From the NCBI RefSeq assembly GCF_012927045.1, contig NZ_JABBFW010000023.1, forward strand, positions 20,271 to 84,270: a stretch of 64,000 nt of DNA, in the 5' to 3' direction. Source of the stretch: Azohydromonas caseinilytica. GTDB lineage: Bacteria > Pseudomonadota > Gammaproteobacteria > Burkholderiales > Burkholderiaceae_C. Both the position numbers and the translations under genes were made by a program. A model generated the notes under the pieces. That model did no database searches. It saw only the letters and a list, made by a program, of their open reading frames with translations, and was not told the origin of the DNA. Shown here in pieces: positions 34,904-44,376 of the stretch (position 1 is the first letter of the stretch; each line of letters starts with the position of its first letter).

Positions 34904-35659
34904 ATGAAGATCAAGATCATCAATCCCAACACCACGGCCAGCATGACGGCCAAGATCGGCGCGGCGGCGCGCGCGGTGGCGCGCCCGGGCACCGAGATCC
35001 TGGCCGTGAGCCCGGCCATGGGCCCGGTGTCCATCGAGAGCCACTACGACGAGGCGCTGGCCGTGCCGGGCCTGCTGCAGGAGATCGCCGCGGGCGAGCG
35101 CGCGGGCGTGGACGGCTACGTCATCGCCTGCTTCGGCGACCCGGGGCTGGACGCCGCGCGCGAGCTGGCACGCGCGCCGGTGGTGGGCATCGCGCAGGCC
35201 GCCATGCACCTGGCCAGCCTGGTGGGCAGCTCCTTCAGCGTGGTGACGACGCTCTCGCGCACCAAGGGCCAGGCCTGGCACCTGGCGGAGCGCTACGGCA
35301 TGAAGCGCTTCTGCGCCAACGTGCGCGCCTGCGAGCTGCCGGTGCTGGAGCTGGAGCAGCCGGGCTCCAACGCGCGCAGGCGCATCCTCGACGAGTGCCG
35401 CCGCGCGCTGGACGAGGATGGCTCCGACGCGCTGGTGCTGGGCTGCGCCGGCATGGCCGACCTGTGCCAGGACCTGGCGCAGGCGCTGGGCGTGCCGGTG
35501 GTGGACGGCGTCACGGCCGCAGTGCAGCTGGTGGAGTCGCTGGCCACGCTGGGCCTGCGCACCTCCAAGCGCGGTGAGCTTGCCGCCCCGCCGGGCAAGC
35601 CCATGCGCGGGCTGCTGCAGCCCTTCACCTTGCCGTCGCCGGACCTGCGCGCGGCTTGA
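34904..35659 (+). CDS. Asp/Glu/hydantoin racemase family protein
   Basis: A 251-residue racemase with two catalytic cysteines: one in GYVIACFGDPGLDAAREL, the other in ALVLGCAGMADLCQDL. It opens with the family start KIKIINPNTTASMT. It resembles hydantoin and allantoin racemases (HyuE/HpxA) more than glutamate racemase. It would let the cell use both enantiomers of the ring compound imported by the NCS1 transporter. No hydantoinase, carbamoylase or allantoinase gene is nearby. Confidence 0.88.
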   Translation: MKIKIINPNTTASMTAKIGAAARAVARPGTEILAVSPAMGPVSIESHYDEALAVPGLLQEIAAGERAGVDGYVIACFGDPGLDAARELARAPVVGIAQAAMHLASLVGSSFSVVTTLSRTKGQAWHLAERYGMKRFCANVRACELPVLELEQPGSNARRRILDECRRALDEDGSDALVLGCAGMADLCQDLAQALGVPVVDGVTAAVQLVESLATLGLRTSKRGELAAPPGKPMRGLLQPFTLPSPDLRAA

Positions 35660-35701
35660 GCCCGAGCACGGGCGGCCCGAAGGGGCTGCCTAGAATTCCG
35701 C

Positions 35702-36505
35702 ATGTCCCGAACCAAGCGCTCCCTCCCGCCCGTCCCTCCTGAAGACAAGCCCGACAGCGCCGCGCCCGCCGCGGCGGGTGAGGCGCTGGATGAAAGCGCG
35801 GACGGCGCGGGGCAGGGTGCCGCGGTCCGCGGCGTCAGCGCCGAGGAGATCGCGCAGGACATCGCCACGGCCATCGTGGAAAAGCGCCTGCCCCCGGGCA
35901 CGCGGCTGCGCGAGGAGGCGCTGGGCAAGGTCTACGGCGTCAGCCGCACCAAGATCCGCGCGGCGCTGCTGACGCTGTCGCGCGACAAGCTCATCCAGAT
36001 CGTGCCCGACCGGGGCGCCGTGGTCAGCAAGCCCAGCGTGCAGGAGGCGCGCGAGGTGTTCGCGGTGCGCCGCGTGCTGGAGGCCGAGGTGGTGCGGCTG
36101 TTCGTGGCCCAGGCCCGGCCGCGCGACTTCGAGCGGCTGGAGCAGCACATCCACATCGAGCGCACCACGCTGGAGCCGCGCACCAGCGTGGGCAGCGCGC
36201 GCGAGAAGCTGCTGGGCGACTTCCACGTCGCCATGGCCGAGTGCACCGGCAACGTGACGCTGACGGAGCTGGTGCGCGAGATGGTGGCGCGCAGCTCGCT
36301 CATCGCCATGCTCTATCCCTCCAGCAACGACCCGCACTGCTCCAGCGACGAGCACGAGCAGCTGCTGCGCGTGTGCCGCCGCGGCGACACCGCCGCGGCC
36401 GTGGCCTGCATGAGCGATCACCTGCAGCGCGTGGAGGCCAGCCTGCGCCTGGACGCCGGCATCCCCGAGCGCCAGCTCGACCTGGTGAAGGCCCTGCTGA
36501 GCTGA
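35702..36505 (+). CDS. GntR-family regulator (FCD/FadR type)
   Basis: A 267-residue regulator. A disordered Pro/Ala-rich N-terminus of about 45 residues precedes the winged helix (AEEIAQDIATAIVEKRLPPG, REEALGKVYGVSRTKIRAAL). The all-helical FCD ligand domain follows, with metal-binding His residues expected in DFHVAMAECTGN and CMSDHLQRVE. It starts 43 bp after the racemase gene and is probably the local repressor of the transporter-racemase unit. Confidence 0.88.
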   Translation: MSRTKRSLPPVPPEDKPDSAAPAAAGEALDESADGAGQGAAVRGVSAEEIAQDIATAIVEKRLPPGTRLREEALGKVYGVSRTKIRAALLTLSRDKLIQIVPDRGAVVSKPSVQEAREVFAVRRVLEAEVVRLFVAQARPRDFERLEQHIHIERTTLEPRTSVGSAREKLLGDFHVAMAECTGNVTLTELVREMVARSSLIAMLYPSSNDPHCSSDEHEQLLRVCRRGDTAAAVACMSDHLQRVEASLRLDAGIPERQLDLVKALLS

Positions 36506-36656
36506 GGCGCCCGCGCGCTTGGCCCGTGGCACCGGGCCGCGTCCCCAGGGGCGCACGCGCCGGGCGTGACGGATTGCACGCTCCGCTTCGACCCTGCGGG
36601 CACGTTGAATGCACCCGCGTGGGTAATCTGCGCGGTTTCTTCTAGTTCGAGCGCCC

Positions 36657-39600
36657 ATGCACGAAGCTGTTTCCACGTCGGGGCGCGAGTCGGCCGCGGG
36701 GGGCCGCGGGCTCGCGGCGGGTTGTCAGGAGGGTGGCGTGTCGTGCGACCGCTTCCGGAGCCTGGCCGACATCCTGCCCAATCTGGTTTTCGAGGCCGAT
36801 GCCCGCGGGGCCAACCTCTGGGCCAGCGCCGGTTGGGAACGCTACAGCGGCCTGACGGCGCAGCAGATGGCCGAGCGGGGCTGGTACCAGACCGTCCATC
36901 CCGAGGACCTGGCGGCCGCCCAGGCCCAATGGACGCAGCGCATTGCCGCCGGCGTCGAGTTCTCGTCGCGCCGGCGCATTCGGCGCCGTGATGGGCAGTG
37001 GCGCTGGCATCTGGTGCACGTGGTCCCCAGGCACGACGCGGCCGGCACGCTCGTCGGCTGGGTCGGCTCGGCCACGGACGTGGACGAGATGGTGCGCGCC
37101 GAGCAGGCGTTGGCCGAGCAGGAGCAGCGCGCCCGCTTTCTCCTGGGCCTGAGCGAGGGCCTGCGCGACCTGGCCAATCCGCAGGAGCAGATGGACGCCG
37201 CCACCGCCGCGCTGGGCGCGCAGCTGGCCGTGGCGCAGGTCGGCTACGGCGAGATCGACGGCTCGCCGGCGTGCATCACGGTGCACCGCGACTGGAACGA
37301 CGGGCGCATTCCGTCGGTGGTGGGCACCTGGCGGCTGCCGGATTTCGGCCCGGCATACCTGGACGACATCGAGGCCGGGCGCACGGTCGCCATCCCGGAC
37401 GTCGCGCGCGACCCGCGCACCAGCGCGCCCGAGGTGGTGGCCGCCTACGCAGGCATCCACACCCGCAGCATCCTGGACGTGCCGCTGGTCAAGCATGGGC
37501 GCCTGGTGGCGCTGCTGTTCATCCACCATCCCGAGCCGCGCCAATGGACGCCCACCGACATCGCGCTGGCGGAGCAGGTGTGCGAGCGGCTGTGGGCGGC
37601 CGTGGAGCGCGCGCGCGCCGAGCGGGCCCGCGACGCCAGCGAGGCCCACCTGAGCGCGGTGCTGGACGCGCTGCCCGTGGGCGTGGCCATTACCGATGCG
37701 CAGGGCCGGACGCTGCGTGACAACGCCGCGCTGCGCGCGCTGTGGGGCATGCCGCCCAACGCCGACCGCTGGGCGCAGTACGGGGATTGGGTGGGCTGGC
37801 ATGCGGACACCGGCCAGCGCATCCAGGCGCATGAGGGGGGCCTGGCGCGCTCGCTGCTGCATGGCGAGGTGGTGCGTGGCGAGCTGGTGCAGTGCCAGCC
37901 CTTCGACGGCGGGCCGCGGCGCTTCCTGCTCAACAACACCGCGCCGGTGCTCGATGCGCAGGGGCGCTTTCTCGGCGGCGTGGCGGTGGTGATCGACGTC
38001 ACCGCGCAGCGCGCGGCCGAGATGGAGCGCGAGAAGCTGCTGGCGGCCGAAACGCTGGCGCGCGAGCGCATCGAGCAGCTGCAGGGGCTCACGGCCACGC
38101 TGTCGGCGGCGCGCACGCCGCAGCAGGTGGCCATGGCGACGCTGCAGGCCGGCGTGCGTTCCATCGGGGCGAGCCAAGGCTCGGTGTACCGGCTCATCGA
38201 TGGCGCGCGTGCGGGCGACACGGCGGAGCTGTTGGCGGCCGTCGGCTACGACGAGGCGGTGGTGCGGGCCTGGCGGCGCATCCCGGCCGACCTGGCGACG
38301 CCCGCGGGCGACGCCATGGCGCAGCGCCGGCCGGTGGTCATCGGCTCGGGGGCGGAGCTGGTGGCGCGCTATCCCGGGCTGAGCGAGCTTGTGGAAACCA
38401 GCAACTACCGCGGCACGGCCACCTTCCCGCTGCTGCTGTCGGCCGCCTTGAATGCCCCCGGGGGCCGGGAGGCCGCGGTGCTGGGCTTCGTGAGCTTCGA
38501 CTTCGACCACGACCACGCGGTGAGCGAGGCGGAGCTGGGCTACCTGGGGACGCTGGCGCAGCTGTGCGCGCAGGCGCTGGAGCGCGCGCGCATGTACGAG
38601 GCCGAGCACGCGGCGCGCGCGCAGGTGGAGTCCATGCTGGCGGCCATCAGCGACGCCTTCTTCGCGCTGGACCGCGACTGGCGCTTCACCTACGTCAACG
38701 ACCGCGCGCTGGCGGTGACGGGCTCGACGCGCGAGGAGGTGCTGGGCCACGTGGTGTGGGATGCCTTCCCGGACATCGTCGGGACGGTGTTCGAGCACCT
38801 GTACCGCCATGCCATGACGCAAGGCGTGCCGGTGGCTTTCGAGGCCTTCTACCCGCGGCTGGGCGTGTGGATGGAGGTGCGCGTCTATCCCGGTCCACAG
38901 GGGCTGGGCGTTTATTTCCAGGACGTCACGGCGCGGCGCGAGGCCGAGGAGCGGCTGCGCGCCAGCGAGGACCTGCTGCGGGCCATCTTCGAGGCGGCGC
39001 CGGTGGGGCTGGCTTTCGCCGAGGCGCCCGACGGACGCATCGTCAAGGCCAACCGCCAGCTCGAATCCATCCTCGGCCACCCGGTGCTGGAGGGGCACGG
39101 TGTGCAGGACTACGGCGACTACACCGCGTTCCACCCCGATGGCCGGCGTGTGCAGGCCCGCGAGCATGTGCTGGCGCGTGCGCTCGCGGGCGAGGAACGG
39201 CCGGAAATGGAACTGCTCTACCACCGGCCGGATGGCCGCCAGGCCTGGGTGCGGGCGGTGGCCACGCCGCTGCGCCATGGCTCGGGGACTGTCACCGGCG
39301 CGCTCATGGTGCTGGACGACATCGACCAGCAGCGCCGCGCCAGCGAAGCCTTGCAGGAACGCACGCAGCAGCTGGCCCAGGCGCGGCTGCGGCTGGACAT
39401 GGCCCTCACCGCCGGCCGCATGGGCGTGTGGGACTGGATCGTGCCCACGGGCGAGGCGTACTGGAATCGCCAGATGTACGAGCTGCTGGGGCTGCCGGTG
39501 CGCGAAGACGGCGCGGGGCAGGGTGAGGTGTTCAACGCCATGGTGCATCCCGAGGACCGGCCCGCCTACGACCAGAAGCTCGCGCGGGCATTGAGCGACG

Positions 39601-40397
39601 GCAGCATCTTCGAGATGGAGTTCCGCCTGCTGCGCCTGGATGGGCAGCTGCGCTGGGTGCTCGGACGTGGACAGGCCATGCTCGATGAGGATGGACAGGT
39701 GCTGCGCATGGCGGGCGTGAGCCTGGACATCACGGCGCAGAAGACGGCGCAGCTGGCGCTGGCGCGGGCGCTGCAGGACAAGGACCTGCTGCTGTACGAG
39801 GTGCACCACCGCGTCAAGAACAACCTGCAGGTCATCAACTCGCTGCTGTCGCTGCAGCTGCGCAGCGTGACGGACCCGCAAGGGCGCCGCGCCATCGAGG
39901 AGGCCGCGGCACGGGTGGGCGTGATGGCGCGGCTGCATCAGGAGCTGTACCGCTCGGACCGCCACGGCATGCTGGACCTGGCGCACTGGCTGCGGCGCCT
40001 GGCCCTGGACACGCTGCGCCTGCTGGATGGCGACCGGCGCATCGCGCTGGATTTCGAGGCCGACGCGGGCCTGCTCCTGGGGGCGGACCAGGTGGTGCCG
40101 CTGTCGCTGGCGGTGTCGGAGCTGCTGACCAACGCGGTGAAGTACGCCTTCCCGCCGGGGCGTACCGGCACGGTGCGGTTGCGGGTGCACCGCCACGCGC
40201 AGGAGCTGCGCGTGCTGGTGGCCGACGACGGCGTGGGCCTGCCGGCGGACTTCGACCTCGAAGCCTCCAGCGGCCTGGGCATGCGCATCATCCACGCGCT
40301 GGTGCGGCAGATCGATGCCAGGCTGCAGGTGCTGGAGCGCCGGGCCGGCGCGGCCTTCTGCCTGGACATGCCGCTGCCAGCCCCGGCTGCGGGCTGA
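36657..40397 (+). CDS. Multi-PAS/GAF sensor histidine kinase (HisKA_2 type)
   Basis: A 1246-residue protein without obvious membrane helices, so a cytoplasmic sensor. Order by rough residue: PAS 30-145, GAF 160-320, PAS 326-450, GAF 472-645, PAS 657-765, PAS 767-895, PAS 912-1030, HisKA_2 1044-1120, HATPase 1135-1240. The phosphoacceptor box [11 protein letters not shown] places the His at 1050 or 1051; N-box [12 protein letters not shown] and G-box VADDGVGLP follow. No receiver domain is present and no response regulator is adjacent. The ATG at 36657 has a weak ribosome-binding site. The long antisense frame over it is a GC-bias shadow. Confidence 0.88.
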   Translation: MHEAVSTSGRESAAGGRGLAAGCQEGGVSCDRFRSLADILPNLVFEADARGANLWASAGWERYSGLTAQQMAERGWYQTVHPEDLAAAQAQWTQRIAAGVEFSSRRRIRRRDGQWRWHLVHVVPRHDAAGTLVGWVGSATDVDEMVRAEQALAEQEQRARFLLGLSEGLRDLANPQEQMDAATAALGAQLAVAQVGYGEIDGSPACITVHRDWNDGRIPSVVGTWRLPDFGPAYLDDIEAGRTVAIPDVARDPRTSAPEVVAAYAGIHTRSILDVPLVKHGRLVALLFIHHPEPRQWTPTDIALAEQVCERLWAAVERARAERARDASEAHLSAVLDALPVGVAITDAQGRTLRDNAALRALWGMPPNADRWAQYGDWVGWHADTGQRIQAHEGGLARSLLHGEVVRGELVQCQPFDGGPRRFLLNNTAPVLDAQGRFLGGVAVVIDVTAQRAAEMEREKLLAAETLARERIEQLQGLTATLSAARTPQQVAMATLQAGVRSIGASQGSVYRLIDGARAGDTAELLAAVGYDEAVVRAWRRIPADLATPAGDAMAQRRPVVIGSGAELVARYPGLSELVETSNYRGTATFPLLLSAALNAPGGREAAVLGFVSFDFDHDHAVSEAELGYLGTLAQLCAQALERARMYEAEHAARAQVESMLAAISDAFFALDRDWRFTYVNDRALAVTGSTREEVLGHVVWDAFPDIVGTVFEHLYRHAMTQGVPVAFEAFYPRLGVWMEVRVYPGPQGLGVYFQDVTARREAEERLRASEDLLRAIFEAAPVGLAFAEAPDGRIVKANRQLESILGHPVLEGHGVQDYGDYTAFHPDGRRVQAREHVLARALAGEERPEMELLYHRPDGRQAWVRAVATPLRHGSGTVTGALMVLDDIDQQRRASEALQERTQQLAQARLRLDMALTAGRMGVWDWIVPTGEAYWNRQMYELLGLPVREDGAGQGEVFNAMVHPEDRPAYDQKLARALSDGSIFEMEFRLLRLDGQLRWVLGRGQAMLDEDGQVLRMAGVSLDITAQKTAQLALARALQDKDLLLYEVHHRVKNNLQVINSLLSLQLRSVTDPQGRRAIEEAAARVGVMARLHQELYRSDRHGMLDLAHWLRRLALDTLRLLDGDRRIALDFEADAGLLLGADQVVPLSLAVSELLTNAVKYAFPPGRTGTVRLRVHRHAQELRVLVADDGVGLPADFDLEASSGLGMRIIHALVRQIDARLQVLERRAGAAFCLDMPLPAPAAG

Positions 40398-40522
40398 AGC
40401 CCGCGCCGCGGCCCCCGCGCGTTGCCGACCGTGCAGCCCCGGGCGAAGATGGCGCCGCGACCCCCGGGACGGCGCCACGCGGACCCGGGCCCGGCGGGAG
40501 GCCGCATGTGGAGGACCCTGGC

Positions 40523-41359
40523 ATGAGCACCGAACGGATCGTTGCGGAGGAGGGCGCGCAGCTCGACTTCAGCCGCGACATGAGCTATGGCGACTACCTG
40601 CACCTGGAGCAGGTGCTCAGCGCGCAGCACCCGCTGTCGGCGTCGCACGACGAGATGCTGTTCATCATCCAGCACCAGACCAGCGAGCTGTGGATGAAGC
40701 TGCTGCTGCACGAGTTGCAGGCCGCCATGGCCTGCGTGCGGCGCGACGAGCTCAGCCCCGCCTTCAAGATGCTCGCGCGCGTGACGCGCATCCTGGAGCA
40801 GCTGGTCAGCGCCTGGACGGTGCTCTCCACCATGACGCCGCCGGAGTACAGCGCGATGCGCCCCTTCCTGGCCAATTCCAGCGGCTTCCAGAGCGCGCAG
40901 TACCGCTGCATCGAGTTCGCGCTGGGCAACAAGAACGCCGCCATGCTCAAGCCCCATGCGCATCGCCCCGAGCTGCTGGCGCGGGTGGAGGCGGCCTGGC
41001 GCGCGCCCTCGCTCTATGACGAGTCGCTGCGCCTGATGGCGCGCCGCGGCCTGGCCGTGCCGGCCTCGCACCTGGAGCGCGACTGGACCCGGCCCTACCA
41101 GGCGGACCCCGGCGTGGAAGCGGCCTGGCTGGCGGTGTACCGCGATCCCGAGCACCACTGGGAGCTGTACCAGCTGGGCGAGAAGCTCACCGACCTGGAA
41201 GACGCGTTCCGGCTCTGGCGCTTCCGCCATGTCACGACGGTGGAGCGCATCATCGGCCTCAAGCGCGGCACCGGCGGCACCGGCGGCGTGAGCTACCTGC
41301 GCAAGATGCTGGAGGTGGTGCTGTTTCCGGAGCTGTGGCAGCTGCGCACCGACCTCTGA
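40523..41359 (+). CDS. kynA: Tryptophan 2,3-dioxygenase
   Basis: A 278-residue heme dioxygenase that opens the indole ring of L-tryptophan to N-formylkynurenine. Signatures are [37 protein letters not shown] with the substrate-site His, and the proximal heme His in [24 protein letters not shown] lies eight bases before the ATG; a GTG 15 bp upstream is also open but weaker. The amino-acid permease downstream may import tryptophan. Kynureninase is not seen. Confidence 0.95.
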   Translation: MSTERIVAEEGAQLDFSRDMSYGDYLHLEQVLSAQHPLSASHDEMLFIIQHQTSELWMKLLLHELQAAMACVRRDELSPAFKMLARVTRILEQLVSAWTVLSTMTPPEYSAMRPFLANSSGFQSAQYRCIEFALGNKNAAMLKPHAHRPELLARVEAAWRAPSLYDESLRLMARRGLAVPASHLERDWTRPYQADPGVEAAWLAVYRDPEHHWELYQLGEKLTDLEDAFRLWRFRHVTTVERIIGLKRGTGGTGGVSYLRKMLEVVLFPELWQLRTDL

Positions 41360-41365
41360 TACCGG

Positions 41366-41514
41366 TTCCACTTTGGTCGTGAAATGACCCGTTCGTACTG
41401 AGGTATCGAAGTACGAATCCGACAGGCTGCGATGGCGGCACCGCGGCAGGGGCCGTTCATCCTTCGATACCTCAGGACGAACGGGATGACTTCACTCAGA
41501 AGCCAGAAGTGGAA
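41366..41514. repeat. MITE-like inverted repeat element
   Basis: Arms of 24 bp at 41388-41411 and 41462-41485 pair at 23 of 24 positions (CCCGTTCGTACTGAGGTATC and its complement), around a 50-bp loop. Outer bases also pair: TTCCACTT at 41366-41373 with AAGTGGAA at 41507-41514. The GTTCGTNCTGAG arm resembles dispersed palindromes of proteobacterial genomes. It fills the 314-bp gap between kynA and the permease gene and could act as a terminator or mobile palindrome. The remainder of the gap (41515-41673) shows nothing else. Confidence 0.75.
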
Positions 41515-41673
41515 TGAAACCCCGCTTCCCGGGCGGCCTGGTGCGTGGAAACCGAAGCCGGCCCGGGGCCGCGCCGTGCCAGCATCGCCGGCGCATCCGC
41601 GGCAGTGCCTGCCGCGGTGCCATGACGGCCGGCCGACCCAGGGACGGCCGCAGGCGCAGCAGCAGGAGAGCCC

Positions 41674-43308
41674 GTGCATTCGGCGAAGGAAGTACCCCGC
41701 ATGGACGGCGATGTCCGGCCCGCTCCGGCCCGCACCGCCCAGGGCCATGAGCTTCAGCGTTCACTGAGCTGGAGGGATGCCTTCTGGGTCACCAGCGGCG
41801 TGCCCGCCGGCGTGCTGTTCACCATCGGCGGCGTCTCCGCCACGGTGGGCAAGCCGGCCTGGCTGGTCTGGATCGTCGCGATCGTGATCGGCTTCGCGCA
41901 GAGCTTCGTCTATGCCGAGGTGTCCGGCCTGTACCCGCACAAGTCCGGCGGCACCTCGGTGTACGGCGCGCTGGCCTGGGTGCGCTACGGCAAGCTCATC
42001 GCGCCGGTGTCGGTGTGGTGCAACTGGCTCGCCTGGTCGCCCGTGCTGGCGCTGGGCACCAGCCTCGGGGCGGGCTACGCGCTCACCACGCTGTTTCCGG
42101 CCGATGCGCTGGTCAACACCTGGCAGCTCACGCTGCTGGACCTGGGCTTCGTGCGCAAGGGCCTGACACTGCGGCTCAATGCCAATGCCCTGCTGGCGAC
42201 GGCCTTCCTGCTGCTGACCTTCAGGCTGCAGCACAGCGGCGCCGCCGCCGCCGCGACCACGCAGCGCATCCTGGGCCTGGCCGCGCTGCTGCCGCTGCTG
42301 GTCATTGCCCTGGTGCCACTGTTCACGGGCGACATGCCGGCCTCGCACTTCCTGCCTCTGCTGCCGCTCACGCATGACGCCACCGGGGCGCCCGCGCCGG
42401 GCCGCTGGGACGCCGCGGGCCTCAGCGCCGCCATGGGCGCGCTGTTCCTGGCCTGCTGGGCCACCTTCGGCTTCGAGACGGCCGTCTGCTACACGCGCGA
42501 GTTCAAGGACCCGCAGCGCGACACCTTCAGGGCCCTGTTCGCTTCCGGGCTGCTGTGCCTGTTCATGTTCATCGCCGTGCCCATCGCCTTCCAGGGCTCG
42601 CTGGGCCTGCAGGGCATGCTGGCGCCGGGTATCGTGGAAGGCACCGGCGTGGGCGCCGCGATGGCCCGGTTCGTCGGCGGCGGGCCGCTGGTCTTTAACC
42701 TCATCGTGGTGATGCTGGTGCTGGCGATCCTGCTGATCGTCATGACCTCGATGATGGGCTCCTCGCGCACGCTCTACCAGTCCTCGGTGGACGGCTGGCT
42801 GCCGCGCTACCTCTCGCACGTGAACGAGCACGGCGCCCCGACGCGCGCGATGTGGACGGACCTGCTCTTCAACCTGTTCCTGCTGCTGATGTCGGACTAC
42901 ATGGCGGTGCTGGCCATCTCCAACGTCTGCTACATGCTGTTCGTGTTCCTGAACCTGCAGTCGGGCTGGATTCACCGCCTGGATCGTCCCGATTGGCCGC
43001 GCCCCTACCGGTGCCGGAACTGGCTGCTGGCGCTGGGCGCGCTGTGCGGCTTCATCGACCTGGCCTTCGTCGGCGCCGGGGCCAACTTCCAGGGCGAGCA
43101 CACGCTGCGCAACGGCCTGGTGGCGGCGCTGCTGATCGTGCCGGTGTTCGCGTTCCGCCACTACGTGCAGGACAAGGGCCGCTTCCCCGGGTCGATGCGC
43201 CGCGACATGGCGCTGCCGCGGGCGCGTGCCGGCATGCTGCCGTACCTGGCGCTGGCCGGCGGCGCCCTGGTGCTGGGCCTGGCCGCGACGCTGGCCGTCA
43301 TCCCGTGA
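41674..43308 (+). CDS. APC-family amino acid permease
   Basis: A 544-residue APC-superfamily transporter with about 12-14 hydrophobic helices. It begins VTSGVPAGVLFTIGGVSATV, the first unwound helix of the family, and has the FGFETAVCYTREFKDPQR motif in helix 6. A GTG at 41674 with AGGAG five bases upstream is taken as start; ATG at 41701 is a good alternative. It follows tryptophan dioxygenase after a 314-bp gap with a palindromic element, so co-transcription is doubtful. Substrate is unknown. Confidence 0.82.
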   Translation: MHSAKEVPRMDGDVRPAPARTAQGHELQRSLSWRDAFWVTSGVPAGVLFTIGGVSATVGKPAWLVWIVAIVIGFAQSFVYAEVSGLYPHKSGGTSVYGALAWVRYGKLIAPVSVWCNWLAWSPVLALGTSLGAGYALTTLFPADALVNTWQLTLLDLGFVRKGLTLRLNANALLATAFLLLTFRLQHSGAAAAATTQRILGLAALLPLLVIALVPLFTGDMPASHFLPLLPLTHDATGAPAPGRWDAAGLSAAMGALFLACWATFGFETAVCYTREFKDPQRDTFRALFASGLLCLFMFIAVPIAFQGSLGLQGMLAPGIVEGTGVGAAMARFVGGGPLVFNLIVVMLVLAILLIVMTSMMGSSRTLYQSSVDGWLPRYLSHVNEHGAPTRAMWTDLLFNLFLLLMSDYMAVLAISNVCYMLFVFLNLQSGWIHRLDRPDWPRPYRCRNWLLALGALCGFIDLAFVGAGANFQGEHTLRNGLVAALLIVPVFAFRHYVQDKGRFPGSMRRDMALPRARAGMLPYLALAGGALVLGLAATLAVIP

Positions 43309-43315
43309 GTGGCGC

Positions 43316-43540
43316 TCAGGCCAGCTCGGCCCGGTACTGCCGCAGCGCCTGCAGCACGATCTCCGACAGCCCCGCGCCCTGGGCCGCGTCGAGGTGCTGG
43401 TAGAGGCTGCGGCGCATGCGCGGCTCCCAGTAGCGCCGGATGTGCAGCGCCAGGTCGCGTCTCGCTTCTTCCGCCTCGGGCATCGCGACGAAGAAGTCGC
43501 CGATGCCGTTGGCCATCCGGATCAAGCGTTCGGTCTTCAT
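43316..43540 (-). CDS. fdsD: NAD-dependent formate dehydrogenase delta subunit
   Basis: A 74-residue subunit (LIRMANGIGDFFVAMPEAEE, IRRYWEPRMRRSLYQHLD) matching FdsD, needed for assembly of soluble molybdenum formate dehydrogenase. It overlaps the fdhD stop by four bases (ATGA), closing the order fdsG-fdsB-fdsA-fdhD-fdsD typical of Cupriavidus-type operons. The next gene, the APC permease, converges seven bases away with no room for a separate terminator. Confidence 0.9.
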   Translation of the reverse strand: MKTERLIRMANGIGDFFVAMPEAEEARRDLALHIRRYWEPRMRRSLYQHLDAAQGAGLSEIVLQALRQYRAELA

Positions 43541-44376
43541 GCGGGCAGATCCTCCAGGGTCAATTGTTCGGTGGCGCTGTAGGCGACCCAGTCCCGGCCG
43601 CGCGCGAAGCCGATCAGGCACAGCCCGGCCGCCTGCGCCGTGTGCACGGCCAGCGCCGTCGGGGCGGAAATCGCCGCCAGCGTGCCCACGCCGGCGCGTA
43701 CGGTCTTCTGGACCATCTCGTAGCTGGCACGGCTGGTCACGGCAAAGAAGCCCTGCGCGGCATCGCGGCGCTCGCGGGCCAGCGCGCCGATGAGCTTGTC
43801 CAGCGCGTTGTGGCGGCCGACGTCCTCGCGCAGCAGCCGCAGCTCGCCCCGCGCGCCGCACCAGGCCGCCGCGTGCGTCGCGCCCGTGGCCGACTGCAGC
43901 GCCTGCCGCGCGCGCATGGCATCGAGCGCGCGCGACAGCGCCCCGGGGCCCAGGGCCAGCGGGGCCACGCGCCGCTCGCAGCGCGGCAGCGCCTGCTCCA
44001 GGCTCTCGGTGCCGCACAGCCCGCAGCCGGTGCGCCCGGCCAGCGTGCGCCGGCGCTCCTTCAGGCGCGCCAGGCAGCGGCTGGCGATCTCGACGTGCAG
44101 CACGATGCCCGTGGCCACGGGCTCCACCTCGACGTCGTGCACCTCGTCGGCCCGGTCCACCAGGCCCTCGCTGAGCGAGAAGCCGTAGGCGAAGTCTTCC
44201 AGGTCCAGCGGCGTGGCCAGCATCACCGCGTGCGAGATGCCGTTGTACTGCAGCGCCACCGGCACCTCGTCGGCCACGTCGTCGCCCGCCTCGCGCGGCA
44301 CACCGCCCTGGCAGCGCAGGGTATGCAGGCGGCGGGCACCGGGAGGGGCGGCCATGGTTGCGGTGCTCATCTTCAT
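43537..44376 (-). CDS. fdhD: Formate dehydrogenase sulfurtransferase FdhD
   Basis: A 279-residue FdhD (FdsC) protein, which passes sulfur to the molybdenum cofactor before insertion into FdsA. Conserved elements are DVADEVPVALQYNGISHAVM, DLEDFAYGFSLSEGLV, the cysteine loop TGCGLCGTES and LLREDVGRHNALDKLIG. The ATG at 44376 overlaps the fdsA stop by four bases; a second ATG six bases on is also possible. It is fourth of five in the fds operon. Confidence 0.92.
   Translation of the reverse strand: MKMSTATMAAPPGARRLHTLRCQGGVPREAGDDVADEVPVALQYNGISHAVMLATPLDLEDFAYGFSLSEGLVDRADEVHDVEVEPVATGIVLHVEIASRCLARLKERRRTLAGRTGCGLCGTESLEQALPRCERRVAPLALGPGALSRALDAMRARQALQSATGATHAAAWCGARGELRLLREDVGRHNALDKLIGALARERRDAAQGFFAVTSRASYEMVQKTVRAGVGTLAAISAPTALAVHTAQAAGLCLIGFARGRDWVAYSATEQLTLEDLPA

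Noticed and set aside
36642..40478. A 1278-codon open frame on the minus strand opposite the histidine kinase
   Set aside because: It is low-complexity (His/Arg/Gln/Ala-rich) with no family signature; it is the GC-rich third-position shadow of the plus-strand kinase gene, whose motifs are unmistakable.
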